Shown here: positions 15,793 through 22,817 of the stretch, piece by piece | Numbering within the stretch: position 1 is the stretch's first letter | Layout of the letters: every line of letters begins with the position of its first letter | Origin: Leucobacter chromiireducens subsp. solipictus | GTDB lineage: Bacteria > Actinomycetota > Actinomycetes > Actinomycetales > Microbacteriaceae | Length of the DNA: 64,000 nt | Direction: 5' to 3' | Assembly (NCBI RefSeq): GCF_016758195.1 | Contig: NZ_QYAC01000009.1 | Location: 84,357 to 148,356, forward strand | Program-made: the position numbers and the translations under genes | Notes under the pieces: generated by a model | What the model was told of the DNA's origin: nothing | Seen by the model: the letters and a program-made list of their open reading frames with translations, nothing else | The model's database searches: none

Positions 15793-16131
15793 ATGGGGAC
15801 CAGAGCGGAGACCATCGAGTTTCTCACCGACCAGCTCAGCGCACTTCCGAGCCTGCGCACACGTCGCATGTTCGGGGAGTACGGGGTGTACTGTGACGAC
15901 AAGATTGTCGCCCTCGTATGCGATGACACCCTGTTCGTGAAGCCGACCGAGGCCGGGCGCGCGTACCTGGGGACGCCGGAGGAGGCACCCGCCTACCCGG
16001 GGTCTAAGCCCTACTTCAAGGTCGACGGCGACCGCTGGGAGGACCGCGACTGGCTGGCGGGCCTCATCGACTGCACCGCGGCGGAGCTCCCCGTGCCGAA
16101 GCCAAAGCCCGCGCGCAAGCCGAAGAAGTAG
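15793..16131 (+). CDS. TfoX N-terminal-domain protein
   Basis: A 112-residue single-domain protein of the TfoX_N family, shown by RRMFGEYGVYCDDKIVALV followed by DTLFVKPTEAGRAY and PYFKVDGD. In Haemophilus and Vibrio the full TfoX/Sxy activates competence genes, but stand-alone N-terminal domains are widespread and uncharacterised. The ATG at 15793 starts the domain exactly. The tail is Lys/Pro-rich (PKPKPARKPKK), which could contact nucleic acid. It is transcribed toward the NUDIX gene. Confidence 0.85.
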   Translation: MGTRAETIEFLTDQLSALPSLRTRRMFGEYGVYCDDKIVALVCDDTLFVKPTEAGRAYLGTPEEAPAYPGSKPYFKVDGDRWEDRDWLAGLIDCTAAELPVPKPKPARKPKK

Positions 16132-16180
16132 GTGCCGGGCGCCGGGCACGACCAGGGGCCTTGCCGAGCGCGCGCCCACA

Positions 16181-16331
16181 CCGAGGCAATTTCGTGAGAC
16201 TGAGCCTTTTTCGGCGGAGAACGGCACCGTTTGGATAATTTGCCTCGGGGAGGGCGGGCCGGGCTGGGCCGGGAGCCAGACGAACCGGGGGGCCGGGCGG
16301 GCCGGGCGGGCCGGGTGAGCCGGGAGCCTGG
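16181..16331 (+). repeat. Composite repeat copy B: 68-bp palindrome-ended module plus G-rich tract
   Basis: The 68-base module (16181-16248) has ends CCGAGGCAATTT and AATTTGCCTCGG, complementary at 11 of 12 positions, and is followed by an 83-base G-rich tract with repeated GGGCGGGCC up to the stop codon of the minus-strand NUDIX gene. It aligns without gaps to copy A. On the NUDIX transcript the tract would be C-rich and G-poor, followed by the module. Confidence 0.65.
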
Positions 16332-16817
16332 CTAGCCGCGGGCGCGGAGCGCGGGGAACACGAAGTCGGTGTTCAACGGTGCCATATCCGCGCGAGCGAC
16401 GGCGGGGTCGATCCACTCGATGCGTTCGATCTCGGCCTGCGCCTCGGCCGACTCTGCGCCGGGCACGAGCGGATGCTCGAACACCGCGGCCTCGACGACG
16501 AAGCCGGGCTCGTTCGCCGCCGTCGCGCGGAACACGCCCAGATCGGTGAGCTGTGCCGGATCGAGCGCGAGGCCGAGCTCCTCGGACACCTCACGCACCG
16601 CGGTGGCACGGGGATCCTCGCCCGCCTCCGGCTTTCCGCCCGGCAGCATGAAGCTCGCGGTGCCGCGCTTGCGCACGTTCAGCACACGCCCCTCAGCGTT
16701 GCGCATCACCACGGCGCTGACCCGGATCACGCGGGGCTCCGGGGAACCCGCGGCAGTCGGTGTGGACGAAAGAGACGAAAGTGACGAAAGAGACGCTGGG
16801 TTCGGATCGGTGCTCAC
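16332..16817 (-). CDS. NUDIX hydrolase
   Basis: A 161-residue pyrophosphohydrolase. A full NUDIX box is present (residues 61-83: GKPEAGE, then REVSEELGL with the catalytic Glu residues 79-80 and Gly82). The SFMLPGGK and ERIEWIDPA segments recall 8-oxo-dGTP/MutT-like or general nucleotide-cleaning enzymes; the substrate is open. The first 28 residues are a Ser/Leu/Pro low-complexity stretch encoded by a GACGAAA-like microsatellite. GTG start at 16817: TACACT lies 6 bases upstream on the minus strand, fitting a leaderless mRNA. Composite repeat B touches its stop codon. Confidence 0.88.
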   Translation of the reverse strand: MSTDPNPASLSSLSSLSSTPTAAGSPEPRVIRVSAVVMRNAEGRVLNVRKRGTASFMLPGGKPEAGEDPRATAVREVSEELGLALDPAQLTDLGVFRATAANEPGFVVEAAVFEHPLVPGAESAEAQAEIERIEWIDPAVARADMAPLNTDFVFPALRARG

Positions 16818-16823
16818 CCGTCG

Positions 16824-16829
16824 AGTGTA
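16824..16829 (-). promoter_or_regulatory. -10 box of leaderless NUDIX gene
   Basis: On the minus strand TACACT is separated from the GTG start at 16817 by 6 bases, with no ribosome-binding site. Confidence 0.45.
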
Positions 16830-16847
16830 ACGCCGCCGGGTGCCGGG

Positions 16848-17648
16848 CTACCCCTCGGCCGCGGCGTACCCCGGGGCCGGGGGAAGCCCGAAGAACTCCT
16901 CCAACGTGGAGATCCCGGTGCGCTGCATCTCCTGTGCGAGCTCGGGGCCCACGTAGCGGAAGTGCCACGGCTCCGGAGTGAAGCCGGTCACCGACTCCTT
17001 GCCCGCCGGGTACCGCACCACGAAGCCGTGCTCCGCGGCGTGCGCGCCGAGCCACGCCCCCGCGGGGGTCTCCCCGAAGCATGCCGCGAGGTAGCAGTCG
17101 CCGAAGTCGTCGAGATCGATCACGAGTCCGGTTTGATGCTCGGAGTGCCCGGGCCGGGCCGAGTACGTGTCCGCCGCGGCCTGCCCGTCGCGCTCCACGT
17201 AGCGGTCGTAGAGCGAGACCTGCGTCGCGTAGTCCCGGTACGCGCTGATGATGCGCACCGTGTGGCCCGCCCCGGCGGCGGCCCCGAGGAACGCTTCTGC
17301 GGCGCGCGCCGCGGGTTCTCGCAGAGGTTGTGCGAACTCGTTCTCCACGCCGACGGGCATGTCGAGATCGGCGGGCGCCCAATCCGCGGGGGAGAGCGGG
17401 CGCAGCTTGTTGCTCACGACCCAGAGTGACGCGGGATCGTCGAGGGAATGCGCCGAGCGGTCAAACTCGGGCTCAGGCGGGGTCGGAGTCTGCGTGGGCG
17501 CGGGGGTCGCGCTCGCCGCAGCCGACGGCTCGGAGGATGCGGGTGCGGGTGCCGCGGGCTCCGGGGCACAGGCAACGAGCCCGCCCCCGAGCGCGACGGC
17601 GAGCCCGCAGGCCACCACGAATGAGCTGCGGAATCGGGGGTGGGACAT
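16848..17648 (-). CDS. M15-family D-alanyl-D-alanine carboxypeptidase lipoprotein (VanY-like)
   Basis: A 266-residue exported zinc peptidase trimming peptidoglycan stem peptides. A signal peptide ends in LVAC (Cys27, lipobox), followed by an Ala/Pro/Thr-rich linker (28-60). The catalytic domain has SAYRDYATQ (135-143), SEHQTGLVIDLD with zinc ligands His171 and Asp178, and EPWHFRYVG with Glu226 and His229. All key residues are present. TAGGCT lies 6 bases before the ATG (leaderless). The gene is divergent from the CapA-like gene and its downstream neighbour is the NUDIX gene, 30 bases away on the same strand. Confidence 0.92.
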   Translation of the reverse strand: MSHPRFRSSFVVACGLAVALGGGLVACAPEPAAPAPASSEPSAAASATPAPTQTPTPPEPEFDRSAHSLDDPASLWVVSNKLRPLSPADWAPADLDMPVGVENEFAQPLREPAARAAEAFLGAAAGAGHTVRIISAYRDYATQVSLYDRYVERDGQAAADTYSARPGHSEHQTGLVIDLDDFGDCYLAACFGETPAGAWLGAHAAEHGFVVRYPAGKESVTGFTPEPWHFRYVGPELAQEMQRTGISTLEEFFGLPPAPGYAAAEG

Positions 17649-17654
17649 GCTGCC

Positions 17655-17660
17655 AGCCTA
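17655..17660 (-). promoter_or_regulatory. -10 box of leaderless VanY-like gene
   Basis: Minus-strand TAGGCT, 6 bases before the ATG at 17648. It faces the identical TAGGCT box of the divergent CapA-like gene, only 36 bases away. Confidence 0.5.
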
Positions 17661-17696
17661 CGGGCTTGCGCCGGATCCCGGGCCAGGGCGACCGGC

Positions 17697-17702
17697 TAGG
17701 CT
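17697..17702 (+). promoter_or_regulatory. -10 box of leaderless CapA-like gene
   Basis: TAGGCT, 6 bases before the ATG at 17709. No ribosome-binding site lies between. Confidence 0.5.
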
Positions 17703-17708
17703 GGCCGC

Positions 17709-18968
17709 ATGACCGACGCACCCGAGCCCCGGCGCCGACTGTCCCGCCACACCCGGTTGACGATCACGATCTGTGTGACGGCGCTGCTCCTCGCTGGGGC
17801 CGGAACGGCGCTGGCGCTGTGGCTGCCGGGAAACGCCGCGCAGGATCCGGCACCGACCGAGAGCGCCGCCCCCGAGCCGAAGCCCGAGCCGACGACGTCG
17901 CCCACCCCGGCCCCCACGGAGCGCGCCCCGCAGCCGGTGCGCATGATCGCCATGGGCGACATGCTGCCGCACGATTCCGTGAACGCGAACGCCGTGGCGG
18001 CGGACGGCAGCGTGAGCTTCGCCCCGTTCTTCGCCGGCATTCAGTCGCAGCTCGACGCCGCGGATGTCACCTTCTGCAATCAGGAGGTGCCGAGCGCCGG
18101 CGTCGACTTCGGGATCAGCGGCTACCCGACGTTCAACACCTACACCGAGTTTGCGCGGGATCTCCGCGAGGGCGTGGGGTGTGACCTCGTGAACACGGCG
18201 ACGAACCACACCGCGGACAAGGGCGCGGCCGGGATCGCGGCGACCCGGGAGGCGTGGGACGGCCTGGCCCCGGCGGTGGTCGCGGGCGCGAATCGCTCCG
18301 CGGAGGAACAGCGGACCGTGCCGATCTTCGAGCAGGACGGCATGAAGATCGCGTTCGTGGCCTTCGCCGAGTATTCGAACGCGCCGATCGACGGGGTATC
18401 CCTGAACATTATGGGCGACACCGCGCTCGTCACGGAGCTCATGACGCAGGCGCGCGCGAACGCCGACGTGGTGATCGTGTCCGCGCACTGGGGCACCGAG
18501 GACTCGCACGAGGTCAACGACGCCCAGCGGGCGTTTGCGAAGCAGGTGGCGGATCTCGGTGCCGACGTGGTGATCGGTACGGGCCCGCACGTGCTGCAAC
18601 CGGTGAACTGGGTGGATCGTGCGGACGGCGGCCGCACCCTCGTCTGGTATTCGATCGGCAACATGCTGAACACGCAGCTCGAGCTGGATCAGCGCACGGG
18701 CGTGATCGCCGGCTTTGAGCTGGCCCGGGACGAGGCCGGCACGGTGCAGGTCGCGAACCCCACGGCGCTGCTCACGTACATGCACTACGACTGGAGCGCC
18801 GAGCAGGAGGCCGCGAACGACTTGATGGCGCGGAACACCCTCTCGATCACCCCGCTCGCCGCCTCGGACGAGCTGCTGCAGCGCACGCGCTTCGGGGTGA
18901 CGGCGATGGATCAGGTGGCCGCCTCCATCGCGGTCCTCGGCCCCGACGTGGCGGTGATCTCGGAATAG
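17709..18968 (+). CDS. CapA-family (PGA_cap) metallophosphatase-like protein
   Basis: A 419-residue membrane-anchored protein: cytoplasmic Arg-rich start, one membrane helix (about 17-38), a Pro/Thr-rich extracellular linker (45-76) and a CapA domain. Motifs include MIAMGDMLPHD, CNQEVPSAG, NTATNHTADKGAAG, VSAHWGTED and GTGPHVLQPV, the metal-ligand blocks of the PGA_cap/calcineurin-like fold. CapA proteins take part in poly-gamma-glutamate export in Bacillus, but no capBC genes are near, so a general cell-envelope hydrolase role is as likely. It is convergent with the nitrilase gene (10-base gap). Confidence 0.88.
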   Translation: MTDAPEPRRRLSRHTRLTITICVTALLLAGAGTALALWLPGNAAQDPAPTESAAPEPKPEPTTSPTPAPTERAPQPVRMIAMGDMLPHDSVNANAVAADGSVSFAPFFAGIQSQLDAADVTFCNQEVPSAGVDFGISGYPTFNTYTEFARDLREGVGCDLVNTATNHTADKGAAGIAATREAWDGLAPAVVAGANRSAEEQRTVPIFEQDGMKIAFVAFAEYSNAPIDGVSLNIMGDTALVTELMTQARANADVVIVSAHWGTEDSHEVNDAQRAFAKQVADLGADVVIGTGPHVLQPVNWVDRADGGRTLVWYSIGNMLNTQLELDQRTGVIAGFELARDEAGTVQVANPTALLTYMHYDWSAEQEAANDLMARNTLSITPLAASDELLQRTRFGVTAMDQVAASIAVLGPDVAVISE

Positions 18969-18978
18969 CGCGGGCGGG

Positions 18979-19827
18979 CTACGCCTCCGCGCCGGTATCG
19001 GCGGAGAGCGTGCCGTAGGCCGCGGCCGCGAGGCGGTCCCCGATGACGGGGAACTCGCCCCGTACCGCGGTGACCAGCGCGGGATCCACGTCGACCACGA
19101 CCACCTCTTCGGCGTCGCCGCACTCGGCGAGCACGCGGCCCGCGGGATCCACGATCCGGCTGTGCCCGCCGAGTTCGACGCCACCCTGCACGCCGCAGGC
19201 ATTGACGGCGACGACCCACAGCTGATGCTCGATCGCGCGCGCTTGGGTGAGTACTCGCCAGTGCTCCCGCCGCGCGGCCGGCCACGCGGCGGGCACGATC
19301 ACGGCCTCGGCACCCCGCACGCTCATCTCCTGCCAGAGCCCCGGGAAGCGCAGGTCGTAGCAGGTGATGCTCGCTGTCGCGCCGAGCGGGCTCGGGGCGA
19401 CGCTCAGCGTCGATCCGGCGGTCAACAGTTCCGCTTCGAGCGACTGGTAGCCGAAGACGTGGATCTTCCGGTACGTCTGCGTGATCTTGCCGTCCGCCCC
19501 CACGAGCACCGCGGTGTTGTGGAGCGTGCCCTCGGGGCTGCGCTCCACGATGCTGCCGAGGTGGATCGCCGCCCCCAGCTCGCGCGCGAGGCGGCGGATC
19601 ATGGTGACCGTGGGGCCGTCCAGAGTCTCTGCCAGCTCGGCGTAGCGCTCGAACGCGAAGTAGCCCGCGCTCCACAGCTCGGGCAGCACGTAGAGATCCG
19701 CGCCAGGGTGCTGGCGCAGGAGCTCCGCGACGCGGTCGATGCGCGCCTCCCGGGATTCGTGCTCGGGGCTCGCGACCTGGACGAGGGCGATCCGGCGTGC
19801 AGGGGACTGAGACGAGACGGAGACCAT
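18979..19827 (-). CDS. Carbon-nitrogen hydrolase (nitrilase superfamily)
   Basis: A 282-residue amidase of the nitrilase superfamily with a complete Glu-Lys-Cys triad: Glu50 in VLPELWS, Lys121 in TYRKIHVFG and Cys156 in ITCYDLRFP. The pattern resembles the omega-amidase/Nit2 group, which hydrolyses 2-oxoglutaramate or 2-oxosuccinamate; substrate is inferred only. The ATG at 19827 was preferred to the much longer upstream frame because family homology begins at RRIALVQVA, and TATGGT sits 6 bases before it (leaderless). Divergent from the DUF4916-type gene by 60 bases. Confidence 0.9.
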   Translation of the reverse strand: MVSVSSQSPARRIALVQVASPEHESREARIDRVAELLRQHPGADLYVLPELWSAGYFAFERYAELAETLDGPTVTMIRRLARELGAAIHLGSIVERSPEGTLHNTAVLVGADGKITQTYRKIHVFGYQSLEAELLTAGSTLSVAPSPLGATASITCYDLRFPGLWQEMSVRGAEAVIVPAAWPAARREHWRVLTQARAIEHQLWVVAVNACGVQGGVELGGHSRIVDPAGRVLAECGDAEEVVVVDVDPALVTAVRGEFPVIGDRLAAAAYGTLSADTGAEA

Positions 19828-19833
19828 GCCCCC

Positions 19834-19839
19834 ACCATA
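19834..19839 (-). promoter_or_regulatory. -10 box of leaderless nitrilase gene
   Basis: Minus-strand TATGGT, 6 bases before the ATG at 19827. Confidence 0.5.
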
Positions 19840-19875
19840 CTCAGCACTGAGCGGCGGATCCACGGAAACATACGG

Positions 19876-19881
19876 CAGAAT
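19876..19881 (+). promoter_or_regulatory. -10 box of leaderless DUF4916-type NUDIX gene
   Basis: CAGAAT, 6 bases before the ATG at 19888. It lies 36 bases from the opposing nitrilase -10, so the two promoters overlap. Confidence 0.45.
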
Positions 19882-19887
19882 GGCACC

Positions 19888-20463
19888 ATGAGCATCGACA
19901 CCGCCGAACTGCCTGAGCCCGAGGGTCCCGAGGATCGGCCCGCACCGGCCGGGAATCCCGGCTGGCTCAGTCAGGACGAGCTCGACTTTGTGCGCGGCCG
20001 CTTGCCGATCCTGTACGTCGAGGCGGTGCCGGTGCGACTCGACGGGCTCGGTCAGGTCACCGAGGTCGGCCTGCTGCTGCGGAGCACCCCGGAGGGGCGC
20101 ATGACCCGCGCGTTCGTGTCGGGGCGCGTCCGCTTCGGCGAGCCCCTGCGCGAGGCCCTGTTCCGTCACTTGGAGGACGATCTCGGGCCGATGGCGTTCC
20201 CGCAGATGCCGACCGAGCTGCGGCCGGTACAGGTGGCTGAGTATTTCCCGATGCCCGGGATTTCCGCATTCGTCGACGAGCGCCAGCACGCGGTGTCGCT
20301 CGTGTACGTGGTGCCCGTGACCGGGACGTGCAATCCGCGCCAGGACGCGCTCGAGGTGACGTGGATGTCGCCGGAGGAAGCGCTCTCCCCGGACACCCTC
20401 GACGAGTTCATCGGTGGTCGCGGCGCGCTGCTGCGCCAGGCCCTCGCGGGGGTGGGCTGCTAG
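19888..20463 (+). CDS. NUDIX-like hydrolase family protein (DUF4916)
   Basis: A 191-residue cytoplasmic protein of the actinobacterial DUF4916/NUDIX-like group: WLSQDELDFVRGRLPILYVEAVPVR at the start, then VSGRVRFGEPLREALFRHLEDDLGPMAFP where a NUDIX box would stand, and EYFPMPGISAFVDERQHAVSLVY. The REUXEEXGU core is degenerate (REALFRHLEDDLG), so catalysis is uncertain. Function unknown. Its TAG stop overlaps the stop of the opposing SprT-like gene within CTAG. Confidence 0.8.
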   Translation: MSIDTAELPEPEGPEDRPAPAGNPGWLSQDELDFVRGRLPILYVEAVPVRLDGLGQVTEVGLLLRSTPEGRMTRAFVSGRVRFGEPLREALFRHLEDDLGPMAFPQMPTELRPVQVAEYFPMPGISAFVDERQHAVSLVYVVPVTGTCNPRQDALEVTWMSPEEALSPDTLDEFIGGRGALLRQALAGVGC

Positions 20464-20909
20464 CGCCGCTGCCAGCTGATCGCGTGCCGAGCCGAGTACC
20501 CCCGCGCGCACTTCGCGCAGGAACTCGCGCGGGTGGGGGCCCGGAACCGGTAGTGTTCGTGCCCCGCGGGGCAGCGCCCGATCCAGGGGGCGCTCTCGTG
20601 GGCGATCTCGCCGGTGTGCGTGCGGCCGCCGACGTACCCGAGCTCGGCGGCGACGCGTTTCCACGCGGGGCCGTGCCCCGCGGCGGATCCTGCGATCGCG
20701 TGGGCGACCTCGTGCAGCAGGACCTGATGGATCTCGTCGTCGTCGAACTTCTCGGCAAGGTATCGGGAGACGGTGATCCGGTGCTCCGTATAGTTACACA
20801 GCCCGGCCCGGCGCTTGGCCCGGTCGAAGCCGAAGCTCCAGACCGCTGGATCGAGGTGGAGGCGGATCAGGGCGTCCGCCCACACGCGCACCCGCGCGAG
20901 TTCAGCCAC
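20460..20909 (-). CDS. SprT-like zinc metalloprotease-domain protein
   Basis: A 149-residue SprT-like protein: HEVAH (His66, Glu67, His70) is the zinc-binding active site and GHGPAW (His79) the third ligand region. The C-terminal zinc ribbon has CPAGHEHYRF followed by CAKC. Eukaryotic SPRTN degrades DNA-protein crosslinks; bacterial SprT function is little known. The GTG at 20909 overlaps the end of the upstream spermidine-synthase-like gene by 8 bases, which sets the start and suggests translational coupling. Confidence 0.88.
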   Translation of the reverse strand: MAELARVRVWADALIRLHLDPAVWSFGFDRAKRRAGLCNYTEHRITVSRYLAEKFDDDEIHQVLLHEVAHAIAGSAAGHGPAWKRVAAELGYVGGRTHTGEIAHESAPWIGRCPAGHEHYRFRAPTRASSCAKCARGYSARHAISWQRR

Positions 20910-21756
20910 GCTCGAACAGCTCCCGAGCGGGCGCGGGGGAGTCGACCGCGGTCGCGTCGGTGACGGCGCGAGATCCGCGCGTGAGCTCCGCGAACTCCCG
21001 GCCGACGAGCATGCGTGCCGGATGGGGGCCGCCCGCGAGCAGACGCGGCAGCCAGTCGAGCGACTCCAGATCGTCGTCGGACGCGACAAACACGACGTTC
21101 CCGAAGCGCCGGCCCTTGATCACCTGCGGCTCCGCGATCGCGGCGACCGAGCCGAAGAGCTGGTCCAGTGTGGCGGCCTGGCCGCGCACAAACGGGAGCC
21201 CCGCGCCATCGGCGGCGTTGACGACCACGAGCCCGCCGGGCGCGAGGAGCGGGCGGATCAGCTCGTAGAACTCGACACTGGAAACGTGGGCGGGCGTCTG
21301 CGCGCCCGCGAAGATGTCGACCACCACGAGGTCCATCGCGCCGCGCATCCCGTCCGGCAGCTTCCCGAGCACCGCCCGGGCGTCGCCGCGGCGCACGCGG
21401 ATGCTGGCGCGCTTCGGCAGCGGGGCCGCCGCGCGCACGAGGTCGACGAGATCGCCCTCGAGTTCGACGATCTGCTGTCGGCTCCCGGGCCGTGTGGCCT
21501 CCACGTAGCGAGGGAGCGTGAACGCGCCGCCGCCCAGGTGCAGCGCGGAGATCGGCTGCCCCGGTGCACGGAACAGGTCGATGACGTGGCCGATCCGGCG
21601 GATGTATTCGAAGAATAGCTCGCTCGGATCGCTCAGGTGCACGTGCGATTGGGGGGTGCCGTCCACCAGCAGCTGGATCGCGCCGGGAACCCAGCGATCC
21701 ACCTCAAACTCGGCGGTCAGGCCGGAGCTGAGGGTAATCGGCTCGGGGAGATTCAC
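20902..21756 (-). CDS. Spermidine-synthase-like methyltransferase-fold protein
   Basis: A 284-residue protein with the spermidine-synthase Rossmann fold: LHLGGGAFTLPR (72-83) for nucleotide binding, an acidic loop QIVELEGDLVDLVR, the VRRGDARAVL strand and VVDIFAGAQTP. The catalytic YHE/DSSDP pattern of true spermidine synthases is replaced by DIFAGAQTP, so polyamine synthesis is unlikely and the reaction is unknown. GTG start at 21756. Nine bases after the glutaredoxin gene and overlapping the SprT-like gene, it is the middle of a small minus-strand operon. Confidence 0.8.
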   Translation of the reverse strand: MNLPEPITLSSGLTAEFEVDRWVPGAIQLLVDGTPQSHVHLSDPSELFFEYIRRIGHVIDLFRAPGQPISALHLGGGAFTLPRYVEATRPGSRQQIVELEGDLVDLVRAAAPLPKRASIRVRRGDARAVLGKLPDGMRGAMDLVVVDIFAGAQTPAHVSSVEFYELIRPLLAPGGLVVVNAADGAGLPFVRGQAATLDQLFGSVAAIAEPQVIKGRRFGNVVFVASDDDLESLDWLPRLLAGGPHPARMLVGREFAELTRGSRAVTDATAVDSPAPARELFERG

Positions 21757-21765
21757 GCCCGCGCC

Positions 21766-22077
21766 CTAGCCGCGTGCCAGGCCGAGCTCGTCGATCTTGC
21801 GCTGCAGATCCGCGTTCGAGGGCTCGACCTGGTGGCTCCGGTCGGGATAGAGAATCACCGGGATGTTGGTGCGCCCACTGATGTCTTTCGCGACGTCCGC
21901 GGCGGCCGGATCCTGCACGAGGTCGACGTAGCGGTACTGCACGCCGGCACGATCGAACACGAGCTTCGCACGGCGGCAGTCGCCGCACCAGTCCGCGCCG
22001 AACATGACGGTTTCCGTGGCCGCGTCGGTCTCCGCGGGAGCCGGCTCGGTGGGCGTAGAATCAGCGATTTCGGTCAT
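21766..22077 (-). CDS. Glutaredoxin-like protein
   Basis: A 103-residue thioredoxin-fold protein with redox pair WCGDC (Cys31, Cys34) and a cis-Pro region TNIPVIL. The spacing and the sequence VMFGADWCGDCRRAK resemble actinobacterial glutaredoxin-like/mycoredoxin relatives; a mycothiol link is possible but not shown. The ATG at 22077 is favoured over a longer frame because TATCAT lies 6 bases upstream (leaderless) and the N-terminal 20 residues are already a low-complexity Glu/Ala/Pro stretch. Confidence 0.85.
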   Translation of the reverse strand: MTEIADSTPTEPAPAETDAATETVMFGADWCGDCRRAKLVFDRAGVQYRYVDLVQDPAAADVAKDISGRTNIPVILYPDRSHQVEPSNADLQRKIDELGLARG

Positions 22078-22081
22078 GCCG

Positions 22082-22792
22082 TCATGATACGCCGCGGGCA
22101 GGCGGTGCGGATCCCGCCCGCCGCGAACTGTGGATATCTCGGAACCAGAAGCGCCGGGAGAGCACCGCGACGCACACGCCGAGCAGCGCCCCCGCGGTGA
22201 CATCGGTGGCCCAGTGGACGTGGAGCGCGGTCCGGCTCCACATCATGAGCGCGATCCACGCGATGGCCAGGGCCCACGCCCAGCGCGCGGCGGCGCGGGG
22301 CAGCTCGTCCGCGGCGGACACCACGAGGGCGAGCGATACGACGAGCGCGGCCGCCCCGAGCGAGTGACCCGACGGGAACGAGCTCCCGGACGAGGAATAT
22401 AGCTGATCCCAGGGGCGCGGCCGCAGCACCACGGCCTTGAGGAGCTCGGATATTCCGACGCCGAGCACCATCGCCGTGGCGACGGCCGCCGCGTCGCGGG
22501 GCCGGCGGAGCGCGAGCAACAGTGCGATTGCGATCGCGGCACAGGCGGCCGCCCCGATACCGCCGCCGATTTCGGCCGCGAAGACGGACACGGCAAACGG
22601 GGCCGACCCGCGGCTGAGCCCGGCGACCCCGTGCCACCACTCGTCGGGGCCGAGTGCCCCGATCGGGCCCGGCAGGATGAACCGCATGAGGAGCCCTGCG
22701 GCCACCACCACGGCGATTCCCGCGATGGCCCAGGGGGTCGCGGCGCGCACGCGTGCTGCAGTGCGCGTGCTGGGGGAAACGTGCGGTGCCAT
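22082..22792 (-). CDS. PAP2-family phosphatase, membrane
   Basis: A 236-residue integral membrane phosphatase with about six helices. The three PAP2 signature blocks are complete: KAVVLRPRP, SFPSGHS and SRTALHVHWATD. Such enzymes dephosphorylate undecaprenyl-pyrophosphate or phosphatidic acid at the outer membrane face. The ATG at 22792 begins MAPHVSPS; TATCGT lies 6 bases upstream (leaderless). Only 4 bases separate its stop from the glutaredoxin start, where the glutaredoxin -10 box overlaps this gene's 3' end. Confidence 0.9.
   Translation of the reverse strand: MAPHVSPSTRTAARVRAATPWAIAGIAVVVAAGLLMRFILPGPIGALGPDEWWHGVAGLSRGSAPFAVSVFAAEIGGGIGAAACAAIAIALLLALRRPRDAAAVATAMVLGVGISELLKAVVLRPRPWDQLYSSSGSSFPSGHSLGAAALVVSLALVVSAADELPRAAARWAWALAIAWIALMMWSRTALHVHWATDVTAGALLGVCVAVLSRRFWFRDIHSSRRAGSAPPARGVS
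22084..22089 (-). promoter_or_regulatory. -10 box of leaderless glutaredoxin gene
   Basis: Minus-strand TATCAT, 6 bases before the ATG at 22077. It begins inside the stop region of the PAP2 gene. Confidence 0.45.
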
Positions 22793-22798
22793 TTCCCC

Positions 22799-22804
22799 AC
22801 GATA
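22799..22804 (-). promoter_or_regulatory. -10 box of leaderless PAP2 gene
   Basis: Minus-strand TATCGT, 6 bases before the ATG at 22792. The spacer GGGGAA could also act as a weak ribosome site. Confidence 0.4.
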
Positions 22805-22817
22805 GCCGGAGCGCGGT

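Noticed and set aside
19828..20664. N-terminal extension of the nitrilase to 561 residues
   Set aside because: It would cross the opposing DUF4916-type gene; conserved nitrilase sequence begins near the ATG at 19827.
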